In this document: positions 42,195 to 51,285 of the stretch, in pieces | How the letters are laid out: each line of letters opens with the position of its first letter | How positions within the stretch are numbered: position 1 is the first letter of the stretch | Assembly: GCA_965222825.1 (NCBI GenBank) | Contig: OZ244964.1 | Location: 248,001-312,000 of the forward strand | Direction of reading: 5' to 3' | Length of the DNA stretch: 64,000 bases | Source: G965207335 sp965222825 | GTDB taxonomy: Bacteria > Pseudomonadota > Gammaproteobacteria > PS1 > Pseudothioglobaceae | Position numbers and translations under genes: made by a program | Notes under the pieces: model-generated | Databases searched by the model: none | What the model saw: the letters and a program-made list of their open reading frames with translations, nothing else | What the model was told of the DNA's origin: nothing

Positions 42195-42932
42195 ATGAGT
42201 GCAATAAATCGCCGTGATTTTTTAAAAACAAGTAGTGCTGTTGTTGCTACAACTACTATTGCTAGTGGTGTAACTTTAAGAGCATTTGCAACTAAAAAAG
42301 CACAAGATGGGGTAACTAGTGACAAAAGATGGGGCATGTTAGTTGATACTGATAAATGTGCTTCTAATTGTAGTGCCTGTGTTGATGCGTGTAGTGATGA
42401 AAATGGTTGGGGTCATAAAGAGACTAAATCTGCAAATTTACAACAAGCATCTTGGATTAAAAAAGTCAAAGTCAAAGACAGAGCAACTAAAAAAGTTACT
42501 AATTTAGTCCTGATGTGCCAGCACTGTGAAAACCCACCTTGTGTTGATGTTTGCCCTACTAATGCTTCAATGAAAAGAGAGGATGGAATTGTCCTAGTTG
42601 ATGCTCATCGTTGTATTGGTTGTCGTTATTGTATGTTGGCTTGCCCTTATGATGCTAGATCGTTTGTGCACGAAACTATTACCGAGCAAAAGCCTTATAG
42701 ACCTAGAGGTAAAGGCACTGTTGAATCTTGCACATTATGTGTTCATAAGGTTGATAATAATGAACAACCAGCATGTGCTGATGCTTGTAGTGCAAAAAAT
42801 CATCACGCTATATTATTTGGTGATTTATATGATTCTAATAGCGAAATTAGTAAACAATTAAAACAATATCCAAGCACTCAAATTAGAAATGATTTAAACC
42901 TAAACACTGGAATTAGATATACAAGTTTGTAA
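42195..42932 (+). CDS. dsrO: DsrO, periplasmic ferredoxin-like Fe-S subunit
   Basis: The 245-residue protein has a twin-arginine signal (NRRDFLKTSSAV near 5-16) followed by multiple 4Fe-4S motifs in the NrfC style: CASNCSACVDAC (about 46-57), CQHCENPPCVDVCPTN, CIGCRYCMLACPYD, and CTLCVHKV. It works between DsrJ and the membrane subunit DsrP. The start at 42195 has a GAGGC site. The in-frame upstream ATG at 42153 is inside dsrJ. Confidence 0.95.
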   Translation: MSAINRRDFLKTSSAVVATTTIASGVTLRAFATKKAQDGVTSDKRWGMLVDTDKCASNCSACVDACSDENGWGHKETKSANLQQASWIKKVKVKDRATKKVTNLVLMCQHCENPPCVDVCPTNASMKREDGIVLVDAHRCIGCRYCMLACPYDARSFVHETITEQKPYRPRGKGTVESCTLCVHKVDNNEQPACADACSAKNHHAILFGDLYDSNSEISKQLKQYPSTQIRNDLNLNTGIRYTSL

Positions 42933-42956
42933 TTAAACATGCAAAAATATTAAATA

Positions 42957-44150
42957 ATGAAGGAAACTATATTTATCCAATTAGATGGTAATAGCAAAGG
43001 ATATTATGCCTTATTAGCGTTTTTATCAGTATTTTTATTATTGGGTTTTATTGCCACTTTATATATTGAATACAATGGTCATTGGGTTACTAATATGAGT
43101 AATCGTGTAGTGTGGGGGGTGCCTCATGTATTTGCTATTTTTATGATTATTGCAGCATCTGGGGCACTAAATGTTGCATCTATTGCCTCAGTTTTTAATA
43201 AAAAGTTTTATAAACCTATGGTTAGATTATCAGGCTTATTAGCAATTTTATTATTAATTGGTGGTTTGACTATATTGGTGCTAGACTTAGGCAGACCTGA
43301 TAGACTAATAATTGCTATGACTGATTACAACTTTAAATCTATTTTTGCTTGGAATATTATTTTATACACTGGATTTATAGCAATAGTTGCGGTGTATTTA
43401 TGGTTTATGTTTGAAAGAAAAATGAATAAATACACCTCTAATGCAGGTATAGTAGCATTTGTATGGCGTATTATCCTAACAAGTGGTACTGGTTCAATTT
43501 TTGGATTTATAGTAGCCAGACAGGCTTATGATGGGGTATTTTTTGCTCCTATGTTTGTAGTAATGTCCTTTTCTTTTGGTTTGGCAGTATTTATTTTAGT
43601 ATTATTAGCTAGTTATAAGTGGACTGGGCTTGAATTAGGTGAAGAAGTGGTTTTTAAACTAGCTAAATTACTGGGATTATTCGTTGCATCAGTTTTGTAT
43701 TTAGTTATAGTTTATTATCTAGGTGCTCTATATTTAGCAGAAAATATAGCTGTAACTAATTTTGTATTATTATCTGATAATTTACATAATAAAATATTCT
43801 GGTATGGACAAATATTAATAGGCAGTTTAGCACCTTTGGTATTAATATATCATAAGTCCCTTAGTAAAAATATATCTATGGTTGGCTTTGCATCAATATT
43901 GGTTATTATCGGTGGCTTTGCCCAATTATATGTGCTTATTATTTCTGGTCAAGAACTACCATTACAAATGTTCCAAGGTAAAGATATACTAATAGGCTGG
44001 CAATTAACCGAAGTTGCTTATTACCCATCAATAGTAGAAGTATTATTAGGCTTAGGTGGGGTATCTTTGGTATTTATATTATTGCTATTGGCAATGAAAA
44101 TATTACCATTTTTACCCAAAGAGTTACCCAATGCATTGTTAAAACGCTAA
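42957..44150 (+). CDS. dsrP: DsrP, NrfD-like membrane subunit of DsrMKJOP
   Basis: The 397-residue polytopic protein has about ten transmembrane helices and belongs to the NrfD/PsrC quinone-interacting family, with RVVWGVPHVFAIF near 52-64 and LDLGRPDRLIIA near 109-120. It is thought to couple the DsrO clusters to the quinone pool. It closes the DsrMKJOP set, 41 bases before dsrN. Confidence 0.94.
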   Translation: MKETIFIQLDGNSKGYYALLAFLSVFLLLGFIATLYIEYNGHWVTNMSNRVVWGVPHVFAIFMIIAASGALNVASIASVFNKKFYKPMVRLSGLLAILLLIGGLTILVLDLGRPDRLIIAMTDYNFKSIFAWNIILYTGFIAIVAVYLWFMFERKMNKYTSNAGIVAFVWRIILTSGTGSIFGFIVARQAYDGVFFAPMFVVMSFSFGLAVFILVLLASYKWTGLELGEEVVFKLAKLLGLFVASVLYLVIVYYLGALYLAENIAVTNFVLLSDNLHNKIFWYGQILIGSLAPLVLIYHKSLSKNISMVGFASILVIIGGFAQLYVLIISGQELPLQMFQGKDILIGWQLTEVAYYPSIVEVLLGLGGVSLVFILLLLAMKILPFLPKELPNALLKR

Positions 44151-44190
44151 ATATAACAACAAACATAAGTAACACTTATGTTATGAGTCT

Positions 44191-45549
44191 ATGTCCTGTG
44201 CTTTTTATTTATCAGCAACTAATAAATCATCTGGCAAAACCTTTGTTAGTTTGGGTTTATGTGCAGCACTTAGTAAAGATAATTATCAGGTGCAATCATT
44301 TAAAAAAGGCTTAGACTATATTGACCCTATATGGCTTTCTCTAGCTAGTAATAATCCTTGTATTAACTTAGATTTTTGGACTATGGATAAGCAGGAAATA
44401 CTTGAGAAGTATCATAGTTATAATAAAAATGCTGATATTAGTATTGTTGAGGGTAATAAAGGACTCTACGATGGTTTAAGCGTTAAAGGTGGTGATAGCA
44501 ACGCTGATATGGCAAAATTATTAAAACTAGCAATAGTTTTAGTAGTAGATTCAAGTGGCATTACAAGAGGAATAGCACCATTATTACAAGGTTATATTAA
44601 TTTTGATAATAGTAATATTGTTGGGGTTATTTTAAATAAAATAGCAACTAATAGACACCAAACTAAATTAATTAATGCTATTGAATATTACACTGATTTA
44701 ACAATATTTGGTGCTATTAAAAGAAATAGTCCTACTATTGAACAAAGACATTTAGGGCTAAAACCTGCTAATGAAAATAGCACTAATATTAGCAATAAAA
44801 TTATTTTAGACGCTGCTAATAGCATTAAAGAGCAGGTTGATATTAAACATATATTAGCTAAAACGAAAGTTGTTAATAATTATATTGCTAATAGAAAAAA
44901 ATTAGTCAAATTTAGCACTAATATTAGTATAGCAATAGCAAAAGATGAAGCATTTGGTTTTTATTATAATGATGACCTAGAAAAATTTAACCAACTTGGT
45001 GTTAATATTAAATATTTTAATGCAATAACAGATAAAAAATTACCTAAGACAGACGCTCTATTTCTTGGTGGAGGTTTCCCAGAAATTTATGCCCAAGAAT
45101 TAGCAAAAAATAGCAGTTTATTATTAGATATTCGCACTAAAATCAAGCAAGGTATGCCAACTTATGCTGAATGTGGCGGACTAATGTATTTAAGCAATAA
45201 TATTATTATAGGTAATAATAGTTTTGCTATGGTTGGTGCTATTGATGCTGATACTATTATGTGTAATAAACCAATAGGCAGAGGCTATGTCCAACTAGAA
45301 GCTAATAATAATCATATTTGGCATACTAATAATAAAAGTATTTACGCCCATGAGTTTCATTACTCTAAACTAATTAATATTAATGCTAACACAAAATACG
45401 CTTATAAGGTTTTACGAGGTTATGGTATAGATGGGCAAAATGATGGTATTATAGTTAATAATTTATTGGCTTGTTATACCCATATGCGTAATACTAATGC
45501 TAATAATTGGGTAAAAAACTTTATTGATTTTATAAACTTAAATATATAA
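44191..45549 (+). CDS. dsrN: DsrN, sirohaem amidase (cobyrinate a,c-diamide synthase family)
   Basis: DsrN amidates sirohaem to form the sirohaem amide used by DsrAB. The 452-residue CbiA-like enzyme has an N-terminal ATP-binding domain (SATNKSSGKTFVSLGL near 8-23, and KKGLDYIDP near 38) and a C-terminal class I glutamine amidotransferase domain with the nucleophile Cys in AECGGLMYLS near 327 and the Glu/His pair in HEFHYSK. Its position directly after dsrP argues for DsrN rather than cobalamin synthesis. It overlaps the next gene by one base. Confidence 0.93.
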   Translation: MSCAFYLSATNKSSGKTFVSLGLCAALSKDNYQVQSFKKGLDYIDPIWLSLASNNPCINLDFWTMDKQEILEKYHSYNKNADISIVEGNKGLYDGLSVKGGDSNADMAKLLKLAIVLVVDSSGITRGIAPLLQGYINFDNSNIVGVILNKIATNRHQTKLINAIEYYTDLTIFGAIKRNSPTIEQRHLGLKPANENSTNISNKIILDAANSIKEQVDIKHILAKTKVVNNYIANRKKLVKFSTNISIAIAKDEAFGFYYNDDLEKFNQLGVNIKYFNAITDKKLPKTDALFLGGGFPEIYAQELAKNSSLLLDIRTKIKQGMPTYAECGGLMYLSNNIIIGNNSFAMVGAIDADTIMCNKPIGRGYVQLEANNNHIWHTNNKSIYAHEFHYSKLININANTKYAYKVLRGYGIDGQNDGIIVNNLLACYTHMRNTNANNWVKNFIDFINLNI

Positions 45550-46331
45550 TGAAATATCTATTTATAGTATTTTTTGCTTTGCTTGTTAGTTGTGCTAACG
45601 CAAAAATAGTAGAACAAATTATTGAATATACCCATAATGGTGATAATCTAAAATCTTATATATATTATGATGATACCATAACAACAAAAATGCCAGTTGT
45701 TTTAGTAGCCCATGAATGGTGGGGATTAAATGATTATGCTAAATATAGAGCAAAAGAATTAGCAAAATTAGGCTATATTGGCTTTGCTATTGATATGTAT
45801 GGTAATAATAAAATAACAAAACATGCTAAACAAGCAAAACAATGGATGCAAACCATAACCAAGAATAAAGATAATTGGAGAGATAGAGCAATATATGCAT
45901 ACCAATTAATAAAAAAACACAAGAAAGTTAATGCTAATAAAATTGCTGCTATAGGTTATTGTTTTGGTGGTGCTACTATATTACAAATGGCTTATAGTGG
46001 TATTGATTTAAAAGCTGTTATTAGCTTTCACGGCTCATTAATACCTGCTAGTTATGAACAAGCAAATAGTATAAAAGCCAGTATTTTAATAAATAATGGT
46101 GCAGATGATAAGTTTATAACTAACGATAGTATATATAAATTTCAAGAATCGTTAAAAGTTGCTGATATTGATTGGCAATTTATTAATTATGCCAATAGTA
46201 AGCATAGTTTTACTAATAAAAATGCTGATGAATACGCAAAAATTAATGCTATAAATAATTTAGCATACAATAAAAAAGCTGATAAACGCTCGTGGCTTGC
46301 TATGCAAAATTTACTAACAGAGGTTTTTTAA
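45549..46331 (+). CDS. Exported dienelactone hydrolase family protein
   Basis: This 260-residue alpha/beta hydrolase has a signal peptide (about 1-18, ending ANAK). The dienelactone hydrolase pattern is clear: VAHEWWGLNDYAKYRAKELAKLGY near 52-75, the nucleophile Cys in GYCFGGAT near 137-144, an acid in NNGADDKF, and the catalytic His in SKHSFTN near 218. Exported DLH proteins of this kind are of unknown substrate. It is inserted between dsrN and dsrR in the dsr operon, with a one-base overlap, which suggests co-expression but not a proven role in sulfur oxidation. Confidence 0.88.
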   Translation: MKYLFIVFFALLVSCANAKIVEQIIEYTHNGDNLKSYIYYDDTITTKMPVVLVAHEWWGLNDYAKYRAKELAKLGYIGFAIDMYGNNKITKHAKQAKQWMQTITKNKDNWRDRAIYAYQLIKKHKKVNANKIAAIGYCFGGATILQMAYSGIDLKAVISFHGSLIPASYEQANSIKASILINNGADDKFITNDSIYKFQESLKVADIDWQFINYANSKHSFTNKNADEYAKINAINNLAYNKKADKRSWLAMQNLLTEVF

Positions 46332-46360
46332 TAAATAGTCTATAACCTAAATAATATTTA

Positions 46361-46711
46361 ATGATAACTATTACTAAAAGAGCAGCAGAAGAAATAGCTC
46401 TATCGCTACATAACCCAGATTCTCAAGGCTTATTAATTCGTTTTGCAACAACTGTTAAAAATAATAATTTTAGTTATTTAATGGGTTTAGATAACAGACA
46501 AAATAATGATGTACATTTACAATCAAACGGCATTGAGTATATTGTTAATTATGGGCAAAAAAAACTATTAGATGGTATGGTTGTTGATTATGACGAAATT
46601 AATAAAGAACAAGGTTATTGCTTTATATTTATGAACCCTAATGACCCAAATTATAAAAAACCAGACAATAAATTAGCCCCTGATTATCATAAACTTAAAA
46701 ATAAACATTGA
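46361..46711 (+). CDS. dsrR: DsrR, A-type scaffold-like protein lacking the cluster cysteines
   Basis: This 116-residue protein has the IscA/A-type carrier fold pattern (ITKRAAEEIALSL near 3-15, GLLIRFATTVKNNNFSYLMGLD near 23-45, KLLDGMVVDYDEI). The three cysteines that bind the cluster in IscA are absent; only one Cys is present near residue 87. This matches DsrR, which in Allochromatium affects dsr expression after transcription. It ends the operon. The dsrS gene found next in Allochromatium is missing. Confidence 0.85.
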   Translation: MITITKRAAEEIALSLHNPDSQGLLIRFATTVKNNNFSYLMGLDNRQNNDVHLQSNGIEYIVNYGQKKLLDGMVVDYDEINKEQGYCFIFMNPNDPNYKKPDNKLAPDYHKLKNKH

Positions 46712-47653
46712 TTATCTGGTTAATGCCTTTATAGCCTGTAAAACATTATCTGAGCTAATATCTAACATACATTTATGATGCTTTAGTGGGCATACCCTTT
46801 GCATACACGGCTGACAAGGCAGAGATTTTTTAACTATTTTGCTATTTTTATTTTGCCATTGACTAGTTTGAATATCCCTTGTTGGTCCAAATATTGCCAC
46901 AGTAGGAATACTAAAAGCTGCTGCTATGTGCATAGGACCACTATCTGAGGTGACAAATAAACTTAGCTGACTAATTTCATTAACTAAGGTATTAATATTT
47001 GTTTTAGCTGTTAAATTTTCATATTCTATATTATTAGCTCTTAGTTTTGTTGCTATTTGTTCTGCTAAAATTAACTCTTTGTGTGAGCCAAATATTTTAA
47101 TTACATAACCCTTAGCCAGAGTCTTAGCAACATTTACAAAACCATCTATATGCCAACGCTTAGCATCGCCATAACTAGCGCCGGGATTTATACCTAGTAT
47201 TTTTTTACTAGGTTTTTTTAACTTATCTTTTAAATATATTTTTATATTGCCAATTACTGGAGTGCTAATATTTAATGACTTGGTTATAAAATTACTATAA
47301 AGTTCTACCTGATGCGTAGTTTTATCATTTTTATTTTTAAATTGATAGTGATTATTAGATTGTATATTTTTTAACAAAAACCATGCTCTAAATGAGCTTC
47401 TAAATGATATTGCAGTATCAAAATTTCCTAAATTTTTTGCTATTTTATATAATTTGTAAAAAGACTTATTAATACTTATAGACTTGACAACATTAGGATG
47501 AAAACTAAACAAATCTAGTATATGTTTTTGTCCAATTATGATAATATTAACTTTATTATTTTTATCTTGGTAGTGTTTAATTATTAACTCTATAGCTGGT
47601 GTTGTCATAACGGCATCACCTAGCCATGTTGGTAGTTCAATTACAATATCCAA
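46712..47653 (-). CDS. Glycosyltransferase family 9 (ADP-heptose:LPS heptosyltransferase, WaaF-like)
   Basis: GT9 enzymes add heptose to the LPS inner core in the cytoplasm. The 313-residue protein starts at TTG 47653, which gives the family N-terminus DIVIELPTWLGDAVMTTPAIE. It has GINPGASYGDAKRWHIDGF near 162-180 and FVTSDSGPMHIAAAFSIPTVAIFGPT near 235-260 as the nucleotide-sugar site, and a late cysteine-rich CMQRVCPLKHHKCM. An upstream start at 47719 would overlap SCO1. WaaF versus WaaC or WaaQ cannot be settled here. It is convergent with dsrR. Confidence 0.88.
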   Translation of the reverse strand: MDIVIELPTWLGDAVMTTPAIELIIKHYQDKNNKVNIIIIGQKHILDLFSFHPNVVKSISINKSFYKLYKIAKNLGNFDTAISFRSSFRAWFLLKNIQSNNHYQFKNKNDKTTHQVELYSNFITKSLNISTPVIGNIKIYLKDKLKKPSKKILGINPGASYGDAKRWHIDGFVNVAKTLAKGYVIKIFGSHKELILAEQIATKLRANNIEYENLTAKTNINTLVNEISQLSLFVTSDSGPMHIAAAFSIPTVAIFGPTRDIQTSQWQNKNSKIVKKSLPCQPCMQRVCPLKHHKCMLDISSDNVLQAIKALTR

Positions 47654-47674
47654 AATTAAAAAATACTCAAATAA

Positions 47675-47683
47675 TGGTATAAT
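47675..47683 (+). promoter_or_regulatory. Extended -10 promoter directly before the SCO1 gene
   Basis: TGGTATAAT (47675-47683) ends five bases before the ATG at 47689, so transcription should begin at or just beyond that codon. A second in-frame ATG at 47695 could then be the real start. This matches the layout at 27459 and 32654. Confidence 0.45.
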
Positions 47684-47688
47684 ACAGT

Positions 47689-48327
47689 ATGGGTATGAAA
47701 TTAGTATATTATTTAGCAATAATTACAATAATAGTTTTAATTATATTATTTGCTATAAGCAATAAAAAACCCCCAGCAATAACAACAGGTTATTTACTAC
47801 CACAAGCAAAACCAATGCTTGGAAAGTTAAATTTTATAAATGATAATAAACAGCTTAGCGACTTAAAACAAATAGCAAAAAATAAATGGGCTTTGTTATA
47901 TTTTGGCTATACTACTTGCCCTAGTATTTGTCCTGTAGAGATGGCTTTATTGAATAAAGTTGTTAAAAAAATGCAAAATGCAAAGCAATTACAGGTTGTT
48001 TTTGTATCTATTGACCCTAAACGAGACATAGGCAAACTAGATAATTATGCTCAGCAATTTAATAAAACATTCATAGGTCTTAGTGCTAAAGAAGATGATT
48101 TAGTAAATATTACCAAAGAATTAGGTGTTTATTACCAATATATAGCAATAAAAAAACGAACAACCCAAGACCATAGCAAGCACAAATATCATAATATGCA
48201 ACAAGAAATAGACCACACTAGCAGTTTTATACTGCTTGATAAAAATATGAACTATGTAGTTGTTTTTACTACACCACATAATGTTAATAAATTAGCACAA
48301 TCACTAGATGCTATTATTGATAATTAA
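47689..48327 (+). CDS. SCO1/SenC family copper chaperone or thiol-redox protein
   Basis: SCO proteins deliver copper to, or reduce, the CuA site of cytochrome c oxidase in the periplasm. The 212-residue protein has an N-terminal anchor (about 5-23), then a thioredoxin-like fold with the copper-binding CPSIC (CxxxC, 77-81) and the third ligand His in DHTSSFILLDK (near 175). Its presence implies an aa3- or ba3-type copper oxidase elsewhere in the genome. It is directly followed by mnmA. Confidence 0.92.
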   Translation: MGMKLVYYLAIITIIVLIILFAISNKKPPAITTGYLLPQAKPMLGKLNFINDNKQLSDLKQIAKNKWALLYFGYTTCPSICPVEMALLNKVVKKMQNAKQLQVVFVSIDPKRDIGKLDNYAQQFNKTFIGLSAKEDDLVNITKELGVYYQYIAIKKRTTQDHSKHKYHNMQQEIDHTSSFILLDKNMNYVVVFTTPHNVNKLAQSLDAIIDN

Positions 48328-49401
48328 ATGTCAAAAAAAGTTATAATCGCTCTATCTGGCGGAGTAGACTCTTCTGTTTGTGCCCTACTACTTAAACAGC
48401 AAGGTTATGAAGTAGAGGCTTTATTTATGAAAAACTGGGAAGAAGATGATACAAAAAATAATTGTGCCTCTGCTAGTGATTTCACTGATGCTAGTAAAGT
48501 TGCTGATAAACTAAACATTAAATTACACAGTGTTAATTTTGCTAGTGAATACTGGGATAGTGTATTTAAAAACTTTATTGACGAACATAATAAAGGTCGA
48601 ACTCCAAACCCTGATGTATTGTGTAATGAAAAAATTAAATTTAATACATTTTTAGATTATGCCCTAAAATTAGGTTGCGATAAAATTGCAACAGGGCATT
48701 ATGCAAAAATAGTCCATAAAAATAACCAATATCAATTACTAAAAGCCAATGACCTAAGCAAAGACCAAAGTTATTTTTTACATAGATTAAACCAAAAACA
48801 ATTAAGTTTAAGTTTATTTCCACTAGCTAATATACAAAAAAAGCAAGTGCGAGAAATTGCAAAACAACATAATTTAATAACTGCAAATAAAAAAGATAGC
48901 ACTGGAATTTGTTTTATTGGCGAGAAAAATTTTAGCGATTTTTTAGCAAATTATATCACAAAAACTACTGGCGATATAGTTGATATAAAAGGTAATTTTA
49001 TCAAAAAACACAGTGGCATGGCCTTTTATACCATAGGACAAAGAAAAGGTTTAAAAATAGGTGGCGGTCTTGGTAAAGATAATAAAGCTTGGTTTGTAAT
49101 TGATAAAAATCCTAAAACAAATCAAATAATTGTAGCACAAGGTGAAAATAATTTACTGTATCACAAAAATATTAGTGCTTCTAATATCCACTGGATTAAC
49201 AAACAAAAACAAAATACTATTAATTGTTATGCAAAAATTCGTTACCGACAAAAAGATCAAAAATGCACTATTAGCATAAAAAATGATTTAATAGATGTTA
49301 AATTTAGCCAAAAACAAAGAGCAATTACTCCTGGTCAATATGTAGTTTTTTACCAAAATCAGCAATGTCTAGGTGGTGCTGTTATTGATAATAGGTATTA
49401 A
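48328..49401 (+). CDS. mnmA: tRNA-specific 2-thiouridylase MnmA
   Basis: MnmA adds sulfur to U34 of tRNA-Lys, -Glu and -Gln, using sulfur from the IscS/Tus relay. The 357-residue protein has a P-loop-like SGGVDSS (10-16), the catalytic Cys in NPDVLCNEKIKF (near 97), the second active Cys in STGICFIGE (near 193), and the GLKIGGG region. It begins on the base after the SCO1 stop. Confidence 0.97.
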   Translation: MSKKVIIALSGGVDSSVCALLLKQQGYEVEALFMKNWEEDDTKNNCASASDFTDASKVADKLNIKLHSVNFASEYWDSVFKNFIDEHNKGRTPNPDVLCNEKIKFNTFLDYALKLGCDKIATGHYAKIVHKNNQYQLLKANDLSKDQSYFLHRLNQKQLSLSLFPLANIQKKQVREIAKQHNLITANKKDSTGICFIGEKNFSDFLANYITKTTGDIVDIKGNFIKKHSGMAFYTIGQRKGLKIGGGLGKDNKAWFVIDKNPKTNQIIVAQGENNLLYHKNISASNIHWINKQKQNTINCYAKIRYRQKDQKCTISIKNDLIDVKFSQKQRAITPGQYVVFYQNQQCLGGAVIDNRY

Positions 49402-49588
49402 ACATAAGTAAATTAGCATTTATTAGTGTTCTTTTTGTTGGACATTTAGTGATATAATTAGTGTTTTATAGTATAACTTATATATCTTTTTTATACATAG
49501 GCTCCTAATTAGATTTTGAATACGATAAAAACAAAAGTATTACCAATAAGAGTAAAATCATCGTCTATTATAGTTTGCACACCCAGCG
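49402..49588. other. Gene-poor spacer between mnmA and the ABC transporter genes
   Basis: This 187-base, AT-rich stretch holds a TATAAT at 49453-49458 without a good -35 and no supported gene. A 35-codon frame from TTG at 49516 overlaps the ABC ATPase start out of frame and has no recognisable content. Promoter function for the ABC genes is possible. Confidence 0.35.
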
Positions 49589-50500
49589 ATGAGCTTAGCA
49601 TTAGAAATAAAATCACTCACTAAAAAATACCCTAACGGCACCAAGGCATTAAAAGACATTAATCTAACTATTAAGAAAAATGATTTTTTTGCCCTTTTAG
49701 GTCCAAATGGTGCTGGTAAAACTACTGCTATTCATATTATTTGTGGATTACTAGATAAAACATCTGGCAGTATATCAGTATTAGGGATAAATCAAGCACA
49801 AAATGCCAATAAAATTAAATCCTTAGTGGGAGTTATGGGACAAGAATTTAATTTTAGTCTATTTGAGCCTATTGAAGAAATTTTAATAAACCAAGCTGGT
49901 TATTATGGTATTAATAGAAAAAAAGCTAAATTAAGAGCACACGAATTATTAAAAAAAATGTATATATGGGATAAAAGAAAACAAATAGCAAAAAATCTAT
50001 CAGGTGGTATGAAAAGAAGACTTATGTTAGCAAGATCTTTAATGCACAAACCAAAAATACTAATATTAGATGAGCCAACAGCTGGTGTTGATATTGAGAT
50101 TAGACTAACAATGTGGCAATATTTAAAAGAATTAAACCAAGAAGGCACTACTATAATTCTTACTACTCATTATTTAGAAGAAGCAGAAAGAATGTGTAAA
50201 AATGTTGCTATTATTGACAACGGCAAACTATTATTACAAAGTGATATGAAAACGCTGCTAAAAAATGCAAAAAGCCAAATACTAATACTAGAAAGCAATA
50301 ATAAAATTAGTCCAAATATCATTATTGACAGTTATAATTATAGTTATTTAGACGACTATTCTATAAAGGTAAATTTATATGCTAATCAAAGTATTAGCGA
50401 ATTATTAAGTATTTTATACAAACAAAATGTTAATATTCAAAACATCCAACAAACACAAAATAAACTAGAAAATTTATTTATTAATTTGATAAAAAAATAA
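49589..50500 (+). CDS. ABC-2 type transporter ATP-binding protein
   Basis: This 303-residue ATPase of the drug/polysaccharide exporter (YadG-like) subfamily has Walker A GPNGAGKTT (38-46), the signature LSGGMKRR near 139, Walker B ILILDEPTAGVD, and the switch His in TTHYLEEAERM. The C-terminal ~80 residues are the usual accessory domain. It pairs with the permease that begins 2 bases downstream. The exported substrate cannot be predicted. In principle it could serve the peptide array, but it lacks a C39 peptidase domain and is 35 kb away. Confidence 0.92.
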   Translation: MSLALEIKSLTKKYPNGTKALKDINLTIKKNDFFALLGPNGAGKTTAIHIICGLLDKTSGSISVLGINQAQNANKIKSLVGVMGQEFNFSLFEPIEEILINQAGYYGINRKKAKLRAHELLKKMYIWDKRKQIAKNLSGGMKRRLMLARSLMHKPKILILDEPTAGVDIEIRLTMWQYLKELNQEGTTIILTTHYLEEAERMCKNVAIIDNGKLLLQSDMKTLLKNAKSQILILESNNKISPNIIIDSYNYSYLDDYSIKVNLYANQSISELLSILYKQNVNIQNIQQTQNKLENLFINLIKK

Positions 50501-50501
50501 T

Positions 50502-51260
50502 ATGCTAATTACTATTTATACAACTATATTGGTAAAAGAAATACTAAGATTTATGCGTATTTGGATTCAAACCATACTACCGCCTATTATAGTAACTGCA
50601 CTATATTTATTAATTTTTGGTGGTTTAATGGGCGATAGAATTGGTGATATGGATGGCATAAGATACATAGAGTATATATCACCTGGAGTTATACTAATGG
50701 CAGCAATAATGAATTCTTATTCTAACACTGTAAGCTCATTTTATTTGGTAAGATTTAATCGTAGTATTGAAGAAATTTTAGTATCTCCAACACCAAATTG
50801 GCTAATATTTGCTGGTTTTGTATCAGGAGGAATAGTAAGAGGAATTGTAGTAGGTATGACTGTTTTTATTGTTACCTGGTTATTTGTTGGCTTTAAAATG
50901 CCAAATGTAATGATATTTTTTTCAACTTTAATACTAACTACGGCATTGTTTTCAATAGCAGGCTTTATAAACGCTATATTTGCAAAATCTTTTGATGATA
51001 TATCAATAGTGCCAAACTTTATTTTAATGCCGTTAATATATTTAGGAGGTATGTTTTACGATATAAAAATACTACCTGATTTTTGGCAAAGTGTATCTTT
51101 GTATAATCCTATTTTTTATATGATGGATGGTTTTCGTGCTAGTTTTTTTGCTAATCCTGTTGAGCCTATATGGTATTCACAAATGATATTAATAATTATG
51201 ATTATTGTTTTAATAATTATTACTTTATTTATAATACCTAGAAGTAGATGGCATGCTTAG
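50502..51260 (+). CDS. ABC-2 type transporter permease (YadH-like)
   Basis: This 252-residue membrane protein has six hydrophobic segments and the ABC-2 signature near the C-terminal half (AGFINAIFAKSFDDISIVPNFILMPLIYLGGMFYDIKILP). It forms an exporter with the preceding ATPase. The pair resembles E. coli yadGH in architecture. It ends shortly before the convergent dapF gene, with a GCATG...CATGC palindrome at 51251-51285 between them. Confidence 0.9.
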   Translation: MLITIYTTILVKEILRFMRIWIQTILPPIIVTALYLLIFGGLMGDRIGDMDGIRYIEYISPGVILMAAIMNSYSNTVSSFYLVRFNRSIEEILVSPTPNWLIFAGFVSGGIVRGIVVGMTVFIVTWLFVGFKMPNVMIFFSTLILTTALFSIAGFINAIFAKSFDDISIVPNFILMPLIYLGGMFYDIKILPDFWQSVSLYNPIFYMMDGFRASFFANPVEPIWYSQMILIIMIIVLIIITLFIIPRSRWHA

Positions 51261-51285
51261 AATAATTTAAAAACATTATTGCATG

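Noticed and set aside
44191..45549. Annotation as cobyrinate a,c-diamide synthase for cobalamin synthesis
   Set aside because: No cobalamin genes are near. The position after dsrP identifies DsrN.
49516..49623. 35-codon frame from TTG at 49516
   Set aside because: It overlaps the ABC ATPase start in another frame, has no ribosome site of note and no recognisable content.
49589..51260. ABC exporter considered as the peptide-array exporter
   Set aside because: It lacks a C39 peptidase domain and lies 35 kb away. The YadGH-like architecture is generic, so no link can be supported.
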